DNA from: Baffinella frigidus
Taxonomy: Eukaryota; Cryptophyceae; Cryptomonadales; Baffinellaceae
Assembly (NCBI GenBank): GCA_026770585.1
Contig: MU646479.1
Span: 317,926-328,704 of the forward strand
Length of the DNA: 10,779 nucleotides
Direction: 5' to 3'
Shown here: one piece after another, positions 6,118 through 10,779 of the stretch
How positions within the stretch are numbered: the first letter of the stretch is position 1
Layout of the letters: each line of letters begins with the position of its first letter
Translations under genes and position numbers: made by a program
The notes under the pieces: generated by a model
What the model saw: the letters and a program-made list of their open reading frames with translations, nothing else
What the model was told of the DNA's origin: nothing
The model's database searches: none

Positions 6118-6189
6118 GCCTCCGTGGGTGGGTAAACATGGCGGCCGTGGTTTCAATCAAAGTCTCTACCCACCTCGGGCGTTTCTCTA
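6118..6189 (+). other. Short unique spacer
   Basis: Between MITE-A copy 2 and MITE-B. It contains AAACATGGCGGCCGTGG with a short open frame (MAAVVSIKVSTHLG) that runs into MITE-B. GGGTGGGTA / TACCCACC can pair. Not convincing as a gene. Confidence 0.25.
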
Positions 6190-6290
6190 TCCCTTAAGTG
6201 GCCATGCCGTCAAATTTGACGGCCAAGAGGTCCTAGGCAGGTCCTAGGGCCCTACCGTAGGGCGTATGCGCCTACTGGCCACTTAAGGGA
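6190..6290. mobile_element. MITE-B intact copy (101 bp)
   Basis: TCCCTTAAGTGGCCA at the left and TGGCCACTTAAGGGA at the right, flanked by TA (6188-6189, 6291-6292). Inside: an AAATTTGACGGC block, CCTAGGGCCCTACCGTAGGG, then GCGTATGCGC. Relative to the ends, the core runs opposite to the copies at 9399 and 9685. Confidence 0.9.
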
Positions 6291-6361
6291 TAAGTCCAAA
6301 GAGGGATGGAGGAAATCGTCCTAAGAGGCGCTGTTAGTTAACCACGGAGGGCTCTGGGGGG

Positions 6362-6462
6362 GGGTATTCAAAAGTCAATTTTCAATGGGAAGCGGGTATT
6401 CAAAAGTCAATTTCCAAGGGAAAACGGCTCCAAGAACGACCCAATGGCTCCAAGAACGACCC
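6362..6462. repeat. Two adjacent short tandem duplications
   Basis: A 32-bp unit starting GGGTATTCAAAAGTCAATTT occurs twice (6362-6393, 6394-6425). Immediately after it GGCTCCAAGAACGACCC occurs twice (6426-6442, 6446-6462; period 20). TCAAAAGTCAATT recurs at about 10570. Confidence 0.85.
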
Positions 6463-6569
6463 TGGAATACCTCCCCAAGGGCCCTGGACAAAGCATGTGG
6501 CCTCCCACAGGTACGAAATTCAGAGAACGCCCCCCCCCTAGGATAGTCCTGTACTACTAGGCATTGGTC
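6463..6569. other. Spacer, no gene seen
   Basis: Contains a C-tract followed by CCTAGGATAGTCCTGTACTA, probably a remnant of a MITE-A end, then GGCATTGGTCTACAGG, which recurs just after MITE-A copy 3. Confidence 0.4.
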
Positions 6570-6571
6570 TA

Positions 6572-6688
6572 CAGGGGTACCTCGCTCATAAGAAACCGCC
6601 TCCCCCTAGGACCCTACAGTAGGCCTATGCCTAGGCCCCTAAGGGAGTCCTAGGGGGGGGGGCGTTTCTTATGAGCGAGGTACCCCTG
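6572..6688. mobile_element. MITE-A copy 3 (117 bp)
   Basis: Canonical ends, TA at 6570-6571 and 6689-6690. The host flank GGCATTGGTCTACAGG (16 bp) occurs on both sides (6561-6576 and 6694-6709), the left copy merging into the element start. This suggests insertion next to, or creation of, a local duplication. Confidence 0.9.
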
Positions 6689-6724
6689 TACTTGGCATTG
6701 GTCTACAGGCTTCTGATGAGCGAT

Positions 6725-6832
6725 GCATCCCTCCTTTAGGTCCTTTAGGTTCTTCATGCATCCCTCCTTTAGGTCCTTCAGGTTCTTCGAGCTCCCAACA
6801 TAGGCGGACACCGGAACTGGTTCTGTAGGAAG
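6725..6832 (-). repeat. R1 subfamily copy, inverted
   Basis: Reading the minus strand: GAACCAGTTCCGGTGTCCGC, then TATGTTGGGAGCTCGAAGAA, then CCTGAAGGACCTAAAGGA. The 3' end (ATGCATCCCTCCTTTAGGTCC) is duplicated at 6725-6750 and 6756-6776. Same subfamily as 4125-4220 and 6958-7055. Confidence 0.75.
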
Positions 6833-6897
6833 TGGCGAGGAGGTTCGTACGCCCTACCGCAGGGCCCGAGGACCTGCCTACGATCTCTGCGCGGTCA
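6833..6897. mobile_element. MITE-B remnant
   Basis: GTGGCGAGGAGGTTCGTACG, CCCTACCGCAGGGCCC and AGGACCTGCCTACGATCTC parallel the left two thirds of the MITE-B at 9399-9499. Outer TCCCTTAA and the right end are missing. Confidence 0.65.
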
Positions 6898-6957
6898 CAT
6901 GCAAGACACCATCAACAGTGTTACATTGTAACAGATGTTCAAGAGACTAATCGACGT

Positions 6958-7055
6958 TTATCCTTTAGGTCCTTTACGTTCTTCGAGCTCCCAACACAGG
7001 CGGACACTGGAACTTGTTCTGCAGAAAAGCCATGCTTCCTTTCGGATCACATTCT
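6958..7055 (-). repeat. R1 subfamily copy, inverted
   Basis: Minus strand reads GATCCGAAAGGAAGCATGGC, then CAAGTTCCAGTGTCCGCC, then GTAAAGGACCTAAAGGA. It closely matches the repeat that overlaps the 3' end of the ankyrin gene. Confidence 0.75.
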
Positions 7056-7065
7056 TACACACTCT

Positions 7066-7117
7066 TCACTTCCCAGCATGCGTCCGGAGAAGCGAGAGGC
7101 GCGTTTCCTCAATTCCG
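7066..7117. repeat. Spacer block D, copy 1
   Basis: CACTTCCCAGCATGCGTCCG through GAAGCGAGAGGCGCG. Two further copies at 7708-7758 and 8173-8225 flank other MITEs. Origin unknown. Confidence 0.75.
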
Positions 7118-7131
7118 TGAATTGTTGTTTA

Positions 7132-7248
7132 CAGGGGTACCTCGCTCATAAGAAACCGCCTCCTCCTAGGACCCTACAGTAGGCCTGTGCCTAGGGTCCT
7201 AGGGTGGTCCTAGGGGGGGGGGGGGTTCTTATGAGCGAGGTACCCCTG
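7132..7248. mobile_element. MITE-A copy 4 (117 bp)
   Basis: Ends CAGGGGTACCTCGCTCATAA and GAGCGAGGTACCCCTG, TA at 7130-7131 and 7249-7250. The right G-tract has grown to about 13 G, displacing part of the CGGTTTCTT motif. Confidence 0.92.
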
Positions 7249-7250
7249 TA

Positions 7251-7309
7251 TTCCTCTCGCCCCTAGGCGGGCCCATCCTGTGGCTGCGTCCTCCCATACT
7301 AAATACATA
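7251..7309. repeat. Spacer block E, copy 1
   Basis: TTCCTCTCGCCCCTAGGCGG, GGCCCATCC, then CTCCCATACTAAATACATA. Related copies at about 7535-7588 and 7987-8017 plus 8137-8172. The blocks are the host substrate into which MITE-A inserted. Confidence 0.7.
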
Positions 7310-7427
7310 CAGGGTTACCTCGATCATAAGAAACTGCCCCCCCCCCTAGGACCACCATAGGACCCTAGGCATAGGCCTACTGTAGGGTCCTAGGGGGAGG
7401 CGGTTTCTTATGAGCGAGGTACCCCTG
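7310..7427. mobile_element. MITE-A copy 5 (118 bp)
   Basis: Left end CAGGGTTACCTCGATCATAA (two changes), right end canonical, TA at 7308-7309 and 7428-7429. The core is in the opposite orientation to copies 3 and 4 (GGACCCTAGGCATAGGCC rather than GGCCTATGCCTAGGG). Confidence 0.9.
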
Positions 7428-7429
7428 TA

Positions 7430-7534
7430 CTATGCGCACCTGCGGGATCCCGGGATCCGTGTTGCCTCTCGATGTATTATACGTTACCCACCTGCCCCTC
7501 TTGAGGCGTTTGGCTATTTCCGGCCGCGTCATCA
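7430..7534 (-). other. Short unique spacer, possible coding remnant
   Basis: The minus strand is open and protein-like over about 7435-7530 (MTRPEIAKRLKRGRW..., ATG near 7529). The frame then enters MITE-A. It also contains the GGGATCCCGGGATCC palindrome. No family is recognised and no downstream coding supports it. Confidence 0.2.
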
Positions 7535-7588
7535 CCCGAGGCGGGCCCGTCCGGAGCCCCCGCACTCACACCATCCTAAATTTACATA
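7535..7588. repeat. Spacer block E, copy 2
   Basis: GAGGCGGGCCCGTCC to CCTAAATTTACATA, related to 7251-7309. MITE-A copy 6 is inserted at its right end at the equivalent site to copy 5. Confidence 0.6.
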
Positions 7589-7705
7589 CAGGGGTACCTC
7601 GCTCATAAGAAACCGCCCCCCCCTAGGACCCTACAGCAGGCCTACCCCTAGGGCCCTACGGGGGTCCTGGGGGGGGGGCGGTTTCTTGTAAGCGAGGTAC
7701 CCCTG
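7589..7705. mobile_element. MITE-A copy 6 (117 bp)
   Basis: Canonical left end; right end has TTGTAAGCGAGG for TTATGAGCGAGG. TA at 7587-7588 and 7706-7707. The right flank TACATCACTTCCCGGCGCG occurs uninterrupted at 8171, an empty-site counterpart. Confidence 0.92.
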
Positions 7706-7707
7706 TA

Positions 7708-7839
7708 CATCACTTCCCGGCGCGCGTCCGGACAAGCGAGAGGCGCGCGCGCGCAGCGCCACGCCTCAATTGAGAGCCTTGGTCGGACAGGTGATGAGCC
7801 TCAATGGTTGACTAAATCCCTTCATCCCGAGGAACACAA
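7708..7839. repeat. Spacer block D, copy 2, and trailing unique sequence
   Basis: 7708-7758 repeats CATCACTTCCCGGCGCGCGT to GAGAGGCGCGCGCGC; a GC dinucleotide run follows. 7767-7839 has no recognised content. Confidence 0.65.
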
Positions 7840-7917
7840 CAGGGGTAGGCCTGCTGTAGGGTCCTCAAAAGAAACCGCCTCCCCCTAGCCCCTAGGGCCC
7901 TACAGTAGGCCTATGCC
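7840..7917. mobile_element. Rearranged MITE-A fragment
   Basis: An AACAGGGGTAGGCCTGCTG stretch, TAGGGTCCTCAAAAGAAACC and GCCTCCCCCTAG are MITE-A pieces in abnormal order: core sequence comes before the AAGAAACCGCC arm. No TA-flanked ends, so an internal deletion or inversion product. Confidence 0.65.
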
Positions 7918-7947
7918 CACACCACACGGCGGGCTGCGAAGGGATTT

Positions 7948-7966
7948 TCGGGCAGGAAATGCCCGA
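7948..7966. repeat. Small perfect hairpin
   Basis: TCGGGCA and TGCCCGA around a GGAAA loop. Too short to assign a role. Confidence 0.5.
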
Positions 7967-7986
7967 TTTCCAGCAATTCGGTGTTT

Positions 7987-8017
7987 ATTCCTCTCGCCCC
8001 GAGGTGGGCCCGTCCTA
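7987..8017. repeat. Spacer block E, copy 3 (left part)
   Basis: TATTCCTCTCGCCCCGAGGT and GGGCCCGTCC as at 7251; split by MITE-A copy 7, and the block resumes at 8137 (CATCCTCACATACTATG). Confidence 0.65.
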
Positions 8018-8134
8018 CAGGGGTACCTCGCTCATAAGAAACCACCCCCCCCTAGGACCCTACAGTAGGCCTATGCCTAGGGCCCTACGGTGGTCCTATG
8101 GGGGGGGCAGTTTCTTATGAGCGAGGTACCCCTG
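8018..8134. mobile_element. MITE-A copy 7 (117 bp)
   Basis: Canonical ends, TA at 8016-8017 and 8135-8136. Inserted within spacer block E at a different point from copies 5 and 6, so an independent insertion. Confidence 0.92.
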
Positions 8135-8136
8135 TA

Positions 8137-8235
8137 CGTCTAGGCCAGCATCCTCACATACTATGTTATATACATCACTTCCCGGCGCGTGTCCGGAGAA
8201 GCGAGAGGCGCGCGCGGAGCGCCGCGGGCACGTCC
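8137..8235. repeat. Blocks E and D, copy 3, uninterrupted junction
   Basis: The CATCCTCACATACTATG stretch is followed directly by TACATCACTTCCCGGCGCG and GAGAAGCGAGAGGCGCGC, showing the E-D junction without the element found there at 7589-7705. Confidence 0.7.
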
Positions 8236-8251
8236 CGCACCTGCTTGCCAT

Positions 8252-8464
8252 GTAGGGTTGAGGGTGCAGGGTGCAGGGTGCAGGGTGCAGGGTGCAGGGT
8301 GTAGGGTGCAGGGTGCAGGGTGCAGGGTGCAGGGTGCAGGGTGCAGGGTGTAGAGTGCAGGGAGCAGGGAGCAGGGTGCAGGGCGCAGGGCGCAGGGTGC
8401 AGGGTGCAGGGTGCAGGGTGCAGGGTTCAGGGCGAAAGGTTCAGGTTTGAGGGTTCAGGGTTAA
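8252..8464 (+). repeat. Telomere-like heptamer array (GGGTGCA)
   Basis: About 30 consecutive 7-bp units, mostly GGGTGCA, with GGGTGTA, GGGAGCA, GGGCGCA and GGGTTCA variants toward the right. The register and G-triplets recall TTTAGGG-type telomeric DNA but the consensus differs; likely subtelomeric satellite. G-quadruplex potential on the plus strand. Confidence 0.9.
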
Positions 8465-8504
8465 AGTAAATACATGCAGGGTAGAGAGTGAGGGGGGAAG
8501 ATGC

Positions 8505-8553
8505 CTGGACCCCTGAACCTTACAACCCCTGAACCCTACAACCCTTGAACACT
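8505..8553 (-). repeat. Inverted heptamer-like segment
   Basis: CCCCTGAACCTTACAACCCC and CTGAACCCTACAACCC are the reverse complement of the GGGTTCAGGG-type units, lying between plus-oriented arrays. A local strand switch, so the two segments can form a large hairpin. Confidence 0.75.
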
Positions 8554-8587
8554 ACAGCAGGGTGCAAGGTGCAGGAGTTAGGGTCCA

Positions 8588-8870
8588 GGTCCTTTAGGTC
8601 CTTTAGGGTTTAAATGCTCCCACCATAGCCCAACGACACGCCCTTCGGTAGAAAGGACTGCAGAGAAAGCATTTTTGCTCTCGGATCGCGTTTCGCTCTC
8701 CAGTGCAGAGGCTCATGAAGAGGGGATACATGGTGGTTCTGTTGGGGTGGGTGAAGGTATGCGATATCGCTCCCATGCTCACTTACACGCACCGGTGCGT
8801 TAGCCTCCTTTGAGGCTCATGGTATCCCATGGTTGAAGTTTAAGAGCTTCAATCACGAATACCCCACAAG
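8588..8870 (-). repeat. R1, most complete copy, inverted
   Basis: The minus strand runs from CTTGTGGGGTATTCGTG (8870) through CCATGGGATACCATGAGC, CACCGGTGCGTGTAAG, the R1 body (CACTGGAGAGCGAAACGCG, GGGCGTGTCGTTGGGC) to CCTAAAGGACC at 8588. Its first 60 bases match 712-770 with a single mismatch, that is, the antisense 3' end of the KYYIGDP gene (frame EAHGIPWLKFKSFNHEY on the plus strand). The match ends exactly at AAG before the gene's GTGAGA. R1 also keeps an open frame (about 8780-8610) also open in other copies. Confidence 0.85.
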
Positions 8871-8899
8871 ATTACAGGGGCCGGTGCGGGACGTCCTGC

Positions 8900-9243
8900 T
8901 TCAGGGTTCAGGGTTTGGGGTTTGGGGTTGAGGGTGCAAGGATAAGGGTTGCAGGGTCAGGGTTCAGGGTTCAGGGTTTGGGGTGTGGGGTTGAGGGTGC
9001 AAGGATAAGGGTTGCAGGGTGAGGGTGTAGGGTTCAGGGTTTGGGGTGTGGGGTTGAGGGTGCAAGGATAAGGGTTGCAGGGTGAGGGTGTAGGGTTCAG
9101 GGTTTGGGGTTTGGGGTTTGGGGTTGAGGGTGCAAGCAGTAGGGCGGAAGGTTCAGGGTGTCGGGTTCAGGATTTGGGGTGTGGGGTTGAGGGTGCAAGG
9201 ATAAGGGTTGCAGGTTGAGGGTGTAGGCTTCAGGGTTCAGGGG
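8900..9243 (+). repeat. Higher-order heptamer repeat, 63-bp unit
   Basis: Five units marked by TTGAGGGTGCAAG (TGCAAG at 8935, 8998, 9061, 9133 and 9194; spacings 63, 63, 72, 61). Each unit contains GGATAAGGGTTGCAGGGT, GAGGGTGTAGGGTTCAGGG and TTTGGGGTGTGGGG. 63 is nine heptamers, so the unit grew out of the 7-bp array. Confidence 0.88.
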
Positions 9244-9271
9244 TGGCGCGGGGGAAAGTAGAGAGAGGCGC

Positions 9272-9345
9272 CCCGTAGGGCCCTATGCATAGGCCTACTG
9301 TAGGGTCCTAGGGGGGTGCTGTTTCGTATGAGCGAGGTACCCCTG
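9272..9345. mobile_element. MITE-A, left-truncated copy
   Basis: Keeps the core (GTAGGGCCCTATGCATAGGC) and right arm (CGTATGAGCGAGGTACCCCTG) followed by TA at 9346-9347. The left arm is missing; heptamer DNA abuts it. Confidence 0.8.
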
Positions 9346-9398
9346 TACTGTGGGGGGGGGCGCACCGCGTCGGTCAGAGCCTCGGACCGCCCCCCCTA

Positions 9399-9499
9399 TC
9401 CCTTAAGTGGCGAGTAGGCTCATACGCCCTACGGTAGGGCCCTAGGACCTGCCTATGACCTCTTGCTGGTCAAATTTGACCTCCTCGCCACTTAAGGGA
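9399..9499. mobile_element. MITE-B intact copy (101 bp)
   Basis: TCCCTTAAGTGGCGAG at left, CTCGCCACTTAAGGGA at right, TA at 9397-9398 and 9500-9501. Internal GGTCAAATTTGACC palindrome and GCCCTACGGTAGGGC palindrome. Confidence 0.92.
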
Positions 9500-9501
9500 T
9501 A

Positions 9502-9610
9502 GGGTTCATGGTGCAGGGCTCAGGGTGTAGGGACGAGGGTTGAGTGTTCAGGGTGTAAGGATCAGGGTTCAGGTTTGAGGGTGTGTTGAGGTGTAGGGAT
9601 TAGGGTTTGG
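9502..9610 (+). repeat. Heptamer-type segment
   Basis: Degenerate GGGTTCA/GGGTGTA units ending in GATTAGGGTTTGG; also present in the sister copy at 10314-10423 at high identity. Confidence 0.8.
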
Positions 9611-9673
9611 CGTACCGCGTCGGGCAAAGCCTCGAGCGCCGCCACGTCAGTCTTTGACACGTGCACCAACTAA
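9598..9673 (-). other. Repeated coding-like fragment, copy 1
   Basis: The minus strand reads VSKTDVAALEALPDAVRQTL in a short open stretch. Related peptides are encoded at 10411-10490 and 10577-10675. A leucine-rich helix such as LEALPDAVLQTLIP recalls the start of F-box-like domains, but it is too short to assign. Probably an exon scrap amplified within the subtelomeric array. Confidence 0.35.
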
Positions 9674-9684
9674 GAATCGTTCTA

Positions 9685-9785
9685 TCCCTTAAGTGACCAG
9701 TATGCCCATACGCCCTACCGTAGGGCCCTAGGACCTGCCTAGGACCTCTTGGCCGCCAAATTTGGCGGCATGGGCACTTGAGGGA
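9685..9785. mobile_element. MITE-B intact copy (101 bp), absent from sister duplicate
   Basis: TCCCTTAAGTGACCAG at left, GGGCACTTGAGGGA at right, TA at 9683-9684 and 9786-9787. Flanks GAATCGTTCTA and TAGAAAGACGTCTTA meet directly at 10487-10510 as GTTCTATAGAAAGACG. Internal CGCCAAATTTGGCG palindrome. Confidence 0.93.
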
Positions 9786-9853
9786 TAGAAAGACGTCTTA
9801 TTAAGCGCCATTTCCCTTGGAACCCCTCCTACTGTGTGGGGTGCACACAGCAG

Positions 9854-9913
9854 GAAATTTACTACACGGGTTGATCTTACTAGTCATCGTAAAGCGTTTG
9901 TGTAGTAAATTTC
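9854..9913. repeat. Inverted repeat, 14-bp perfect arms
   Basis: GAAATTTACTACAC (9854-9867) and GTGTAGTAAATTTC (9900-9913) around a 32-nt loop. It lies in the unique insert between the two segmental duplicates. It could be the ends of a very small element or a structured RNA; no target duplication noted. Confidence 0.8.
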
Positions 9914-10043
9914 GTTGGAGAGGAACCCTTTTGAGAGCAACTTCCTCTCGGCGCGCTACCAGACCGACGGGGACGACCCCCAGGGCCTCTGGCACCGCGG
10001 CACGGTATGCTACCCGAAACCCGAAACCCGATACACCTCTTGA
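9912..10043 (+). other. Coding-like fragment in unique spacer
   Basis: A 43-codon open stretch without ATG, reading ...FLSARYQTDGDDPQGLWHRGTVCYPKPETR before a stop supplied by the TCTTGAGTGG end of a MITE-B copy. The composition is exon-like (DGDDPxGLWHRGTV), not repeat-like. No family is assigned; it may be a displaced exon piece. Confidence 0.3.
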
Positions 10044-10115
10044 GTGGCGAGTGGGCGCATACGCCCTACCGTAGGGCCCTAGGACCTGTCTAGGACCTCT
10101 TGGCGGTCAAATTAG
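10036..10115. mobile_element. MITE-B, right-truncated copy
   Basis: CTCTTGAGTGGCGAGTGGGC, CATACGCCCTACCGTAGGGC, then AGGACCTCTTGGCGGTCAAATT, where it breaks off into GGGCCTTTAGCACCGCG. The left end is mutated (CTCTTGAG for TCCCTTAAG). Confidence 0.75.
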
Positions 10116-10160
10116 GGCCTTTAGCACCGCGTCGGTCAGGGCCCCGCACCGCACCCCCTA

Positions 10161-10311
10161 TCCCGTAAGTGGCGAGATACGCCCTACGGTAGGGCCCTAG
10201 GACCTGATACGCCCTACGGTAGGGCCCTAGGACATACGCCCTACGGTAGGGCCCTGGGACCTGCCCATGACCTCTCGCTGGTCAAATTTGACCTCCTCGC
10301 CACTTCAGGGA
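10161..10311. mobile_element. MITE-B with internal triplication (151 bp)
   Basis: Ends TCCCGTAAGTGGCGAG and CTCGCCACTTCAGGGA, TA at 10159-10160 and 10312-10313. The internal block ATACGCCCTACGGTAGGGCC plus CTAGGAC occurs three times (about 10177-10253) where the sister element at 9399 has one. Same genomic site as 9399-9499, so inherited with the duplication. Confidence 0.9.
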
Positions 10312-10410
10312 TAGGGTTCATGGTGCAGGGCTCAGGGCGTAGGGATGAGGGTTGAGTGTTCAGGGTGTAAAGGATCAGGGTTCAGGTTTGAGGGTGTGTT
10401 GAGGTGTAGG

Positions 10411-10490
10411 GATTAGGGTTTGGAGTACCGCGTCGGGCAAAGCCTCGAGCGCCGCCACGTCAGTCTTGGACACGTGCACCAACTAAGAAC
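10411..10490 (-). other. Repeated coding-like fragment, copy 2
   Basis: Minus strand reads LVHVSKTDVAALEALPDAVL then QTLIPT before running into heptamer sequence. Nearly identical to copy 1; it lies at the same place in the duplicated unit. Confidence 0.35.
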
Positions 10491-10576
10491 CGTTCTATAG
10501 AAAGACGTCTTATCAAGCGCCATTTCCCTTGGAACCCCTCCTACCACGCCAGTGTCTTGGAAGGGGTCGTCAAAAG

Positions 10577-10675
10577 TCAATTCCCTCTCAACGCAGTGGT
10601 TTTCAAAAGTCTAGGGATTAGGGTTTGGAGTACCGCGTCGGGCAGGGCCTCGAGCGCAGCCGCGTCAGTCTTTTC
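10577..10675 (-). other. Repeated coding-like fragment, copy 3
   Basis: Minus strand reads KTDAAALEALPDAVLQTLIP then RLLKTTALRGN and a stop. It differs from copies 1 and 2 in the 3' part, where those continue into heptamers. This version may be closest to the original coding context. Confidence 0.35.
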
Positions 10676-10779
10676 AGGGTGTAGGGATGAGGGTGTCTCA
10701 GGCAGGGTGTAGGGATGAGGGTGTCTCAGGGTGTAGGGTTCAGGGTGTAGGGATTGGGGGTTTCTCAATGGATGTTTCT
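10673..10779 (+). repeat. Heptamer-type repeats to window end
   Basis: TCAGGGTGTAGGGATGAGGG and GTGTCTCAGGCAGGGTGTAG units repeat two to three times. A continuation of the subtelomere-like array. Confidence 0.75.

Larger units (their letters stand above)
9361..9834 (+). repeat. Segmental duplication, copy 1
   Basis: Runs from GCACCGCGTCGGTCAGAGCC to GGAACCCCTCCTAC and matches 10124-10552 in order: GC-rich GTCGGTCA block, MITE-B, heptamer segment (GGGTTCATGGTGCAGGGCTC), CCGCGTCGGGCAAAGCCTCG block, AACTAAGAA, GACGTCTTAT. It differs by carrying an extra MITE-B at 9685-9785. Confidence 0.9.
10124..10552 (+). repeat. Segmental duplication, copy 2
   Basis: Same order as 9361-9834. Differences: its MITE-B is expanded to 151 bp, the second MITE-B is missing (TATA at 10496-10499), and there are scattered substitutions such as GAATCG/GAACCG. 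Confidence 0.9.

Noticed and set aside
7410-7691. Frames reading MSEVPLYY... and YRGTSLIRN... across MITE-A
   Set aside because: These are translations of the MITE-A terminal repeats (GAGCGAGGTACCCC and its complement), which can mislead gene predictors. No real protein.
9801-10074. Overlapping frames on both strands
   Set aside because: They begin in the duplicated flank with non-ATG or weak starts, cross the inverted repeat and end in MITE-B. Only the short 9912-10043 stretch is kept, as a tentative fragment.

Overview
The window looks like nuclear DNA of a eukaryote, probably an alga or other protist. It has isolated short genes with long C/A-rich leaders, GT-type splice donors at exon ends, many non-autonomous inverted-repeat transposons (MITEs) with TA target duplications, and telomere-like G-rich heptamer arrays. 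No bacterial operons, Shine-Dalgarno sites, rRNA or tRNA were seen. The species cannot be named from the sequence alone.

Layout. (1) 1-4133 is the gene-bearing part: a minus-strand small protein with a KYYIGDP motif (708-1094), an unrecognised minus-strand 145-aa protein (2065-2502) and a plus-strand ankyrin-repeat protein (3582-4133) whose last repeat is cut off. All three have the near-palindrome ACAGCCTGT, in the same orientation, 93-136 nt upstream of the start codon; the ankyrin gene has seven ACAGCCTG cores in an array. A 32-bp perfect palindrome, a 23-bp x 8 minisatellite and one 101-bp-type MITE lie between the genes. (2) 4125-5780 is mostly a dispersed repeat, called R1 here, ending in CCTAAAGGACCTAAAGGA, in head-to-tail copies, plus a 176-bp foldback element. 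(3) 5797-8134 is a dense MITE cluster with seven intact 117-118-bp copies of one family (MITE-A, ends CAGGGGTACCTCGCTC, each flanked by TA). The first copy sits inside a 15-codon exon matching the N-terminus of FTSJ1/Trm7 tRNA 2'-O-methyltransferases; removing the element and one TA rejoins the conserved reading frame. (4) 8252-10779 is subtelomere-like: GGGTGCA/GGGTTCA heptamers, a 63-bp higher-order repeat, an inverted full-length R1, and a segmental duplication (9361-9834 and 10124-10552) carrying 101-bp MITE-B copies. One MITE-B at 9685-9785 is missing from the sister duplicate, giving a clean empty-site comparison.

Main points for follow-up: the MITE-interrupted Trm7-like exon; the filled/empty MITE-B pair; R1 carrying the 3' end of the KYYIGDP gene up to what looks like a splice donor; and the shared upstream motif of the three genes. 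I found no defence system, operon or CRISPR array. The interest lies in how these repeats interact with genes.
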